Shown: positions 62,506-64,000 of the stretch, in pieces
Layout: every line of letters begins with the position of its first letter
Numbering within the stretch: position 1 is the stretch's first letter
Assembly: GCF_022539665.2 (NCBI RefSeq)
Contig: NC_081333.1
Location: forward strand, 3,162,001 to 3,226,000
Origin: Daphnia carinata
Taxonomy: Eukaryota; Arthropoda; Branchiopoda; Diplostraca; Daphniidae
Direction of reading: 5' to 3'
Length of the DNA: 64,000 nt
Position numbers and translations under genes: made by a program
The notes under the pieces: generated by a model
What the model was told of the DNA's origin: nothing
The model's database searches: none
The model's input: only the letters and a program-made list of their open reading frames with translations

Positions 62506-64000
62506 GTTAATTTGATTCTCAACGAGTTCTCTCGACTGTTTACGCTAGCGGAACTGTATGAATTTATTCAAATTCACTGAATGAGCTGTCACGTACAGGC
62601 AAGAAAATTGGACGCTATTAATTCCGGGGTTGCCGATCTTTACCCGCTGGTTGTTGGGCTAGGGAAGATGAAAGGCTACGTTTTCAAGTGGGTAGATGGC
62701 AGCAATACAAAGTGAATTTAATTTTGTATGCTCAATAATAAGTGGTATTTTAAAAACTTAACGTGAATGCAATAGTAATGTTGTTTAAAATTAGCATAAG
62801 ATGACAAAACGAAATGTTATAAAGAAATAAAATCTATTGCTGTTTTCGAAATCTGAAGCCATCTAGTGAAACAAAATTTATAAGGAAGATTAATACCCGC
62901 TAGATGGCTTCTTTAGTCACTATAGGAAACAAAGAAGCTTGATCCAGCGTCCATTGCACACGACAAGTTTTTTTCCCGTTCAGGAGCAGCAGCATTTTGT
63001 AGCTTCAAAGCTTCAGTCAACCGCCATTGCGCGTTCGATAAGGTGCGGCCAAAACTTTGTCGCTGCCCGTCTCAATCCTCCGCCAACGTGTCCGGCTCAT
63101 TTCCCGCGCCTGTCCACCTTTCGCGAACTACAAGATTCTTTCTGTACAACTCAGGATAATTTTGGCGTGCATTTTATGCGCGTTAACCAGCAAGAAGGAG
63201 CATTTTGTACGAGTGTGTGAGTTGTGCAGTGTCTTGTGTGCTGCAGCGGCCATTTTCTTTTCCCTTACGAAACTTGATTGAAAAGTGATCATCAACGTCA
63301 TCACTGCATGCATCGTATATATGTGGCGAACAGTCGTCTAGGAAATGCATTGAAGTTAGATCATCCTTTTCCTATAGGCCACGATCTCGTTTGGCAACCT
63401 ATTGCAGAACACAACAAAACAGCAGCGGTCCACAGAGTGGCACAGGCAGTGCGAGTGGAGGCCCTTCCCATTTAGTAGGTTTGTCCCACTTGTCGGGTTC
63501 CCACAAGGACAATACTATGGGTTTATGCAACCCGAACTGGGTTTGAGTTATTTTTTTATGCGCAAGTGTTGCTCTAAATCAGACTTGCTGAAACCTTATT
63601 TTTTTTTTTTTCAAACGAAGGATCACGTTATGCTTTATCATTAGGAATTGTGTTATTTAGAAATTAAATGGGATAACAATAAAGAATTTTTATTAAAAAT
63701 GAAATGTTTTCTGGGTGTCTTCATAGTTCCTTCGTAAGAAATTATACAGCGAAGAAAAACGGATAGTACACTTGGGTAGCAACTAAAAATTCTAAGGGGT
63801 TTGCAGCTTATAGTAGAAACCAAATTAAACACTGCTTTTTTTTTATCGTAGTCATTCCTAGCAAAATATCCCAATAAATTCGTGAAAGTAAATTTTTCTA
63901 GAGTTTGTTTCATTTCGTAAAGTTAAAGAAACAAGCTCGGCTTCTAGAAATGGCTTCGATTTTTTTGACAGCGAGAAGGGTTGTTTAAAAGACGGCACTG
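62506..64000. other. Upstream flank of the SS18-like gene
   Basis: No supported gene up to the window end. It should hold the SS18 promoter and possibly the 5' end of a gene lying further right. Short ORFs on both strands lack recognisable features. Confidence 0.5.

Noticed and set aside
1-64000. Searches for tRNA, rRNA, CRISPR, transposon coding regions and viral genes
   Set aside because: No cloverleaf-like tRNA, rRNA segment, regularly spaced repeat-spacer array, transposase, reverse transcriptase or integrase was recognised.

Overview
This 64 kb window reads as nuclear DNA of an arthropod, most likely a Daphnia-type crustacean. The evidence is dense genes with many 55-90 nt GT-AG introns, an animal gene set (Shab/Kv2 channel, DDX1, SS18, EXOSC6), a chitin-binding secreted protein, and tandem expansion of paralogous genes. 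The species is inferred; no marker gene proves it. All gene models below were spliced by eye, using frame closure across every exon, plus matches to family sequences I recall.

Region 1 (1-21 kb) is an interleaved tandem cluster, all on the + strand. It holds three renal-dipeptidase-like genes (1137-2903, 12587-14468, 19098-20851) and four intact YWTD beta-propeller membrane proteins resembling insect Cueball (4453-6010, 7059-8871, 9654-11779, 14930-16527). A decayed fifth propeller copy lies at about 17.4-17.8 kb. Exon lengths and intron phases are nearly identical within each family. Only one propeller gene keeps an EGF module, and only the middle dipeptidase has a GPI-type hydrophobic tail.

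Region 2 (21-30 kb) is sparse. It holds a small chitin-binding (peritrophin-A) protein on the - strand and a 53-residue STMP1-like mitochondrial microprotein on the - strand whose first coding exon is five codons long. The rest is simple-sequence-rich DNA, probably including 5' untranslated exons of the next gene.

Region 3 (30.5-43.3 kb) is a seven-exon Shab/Kv2 voltage-gated potassium channel of about 1292 residues with large introns and low-complexity N- and C-terminal regions. It is followed by about 4.4 kb with no gene that I can see.

Region 4 (47.7-62.5 kb) is a compact block of conserved cellular genes on alternating strands: UBE2W (-), BPNT2/gPAPP (+), EEF1E1/AIMP3 (-), DDX1 (+), EXOSC6/MTR3 (-), an MGAT3-like GT17 glycosyltransferase (+), and an SS18/CREST-type BAF subunit (-). 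Neighbours alternate between convergent 3' ends (48-136 bp apart) and divergent starts (about 480-580 bp apart), so three divergent promoters are likely shared. The SS18 gene carries a 15-bp coding minisatellite that is open in several frames.

No wholly new system is evident. The strongest leads are the interleaved two-family array, the domain and anchor changes among its paralogs, the tiny-exon microgene, the missing N-terminal half of EEF1E1, and the SS18 minisatellite.
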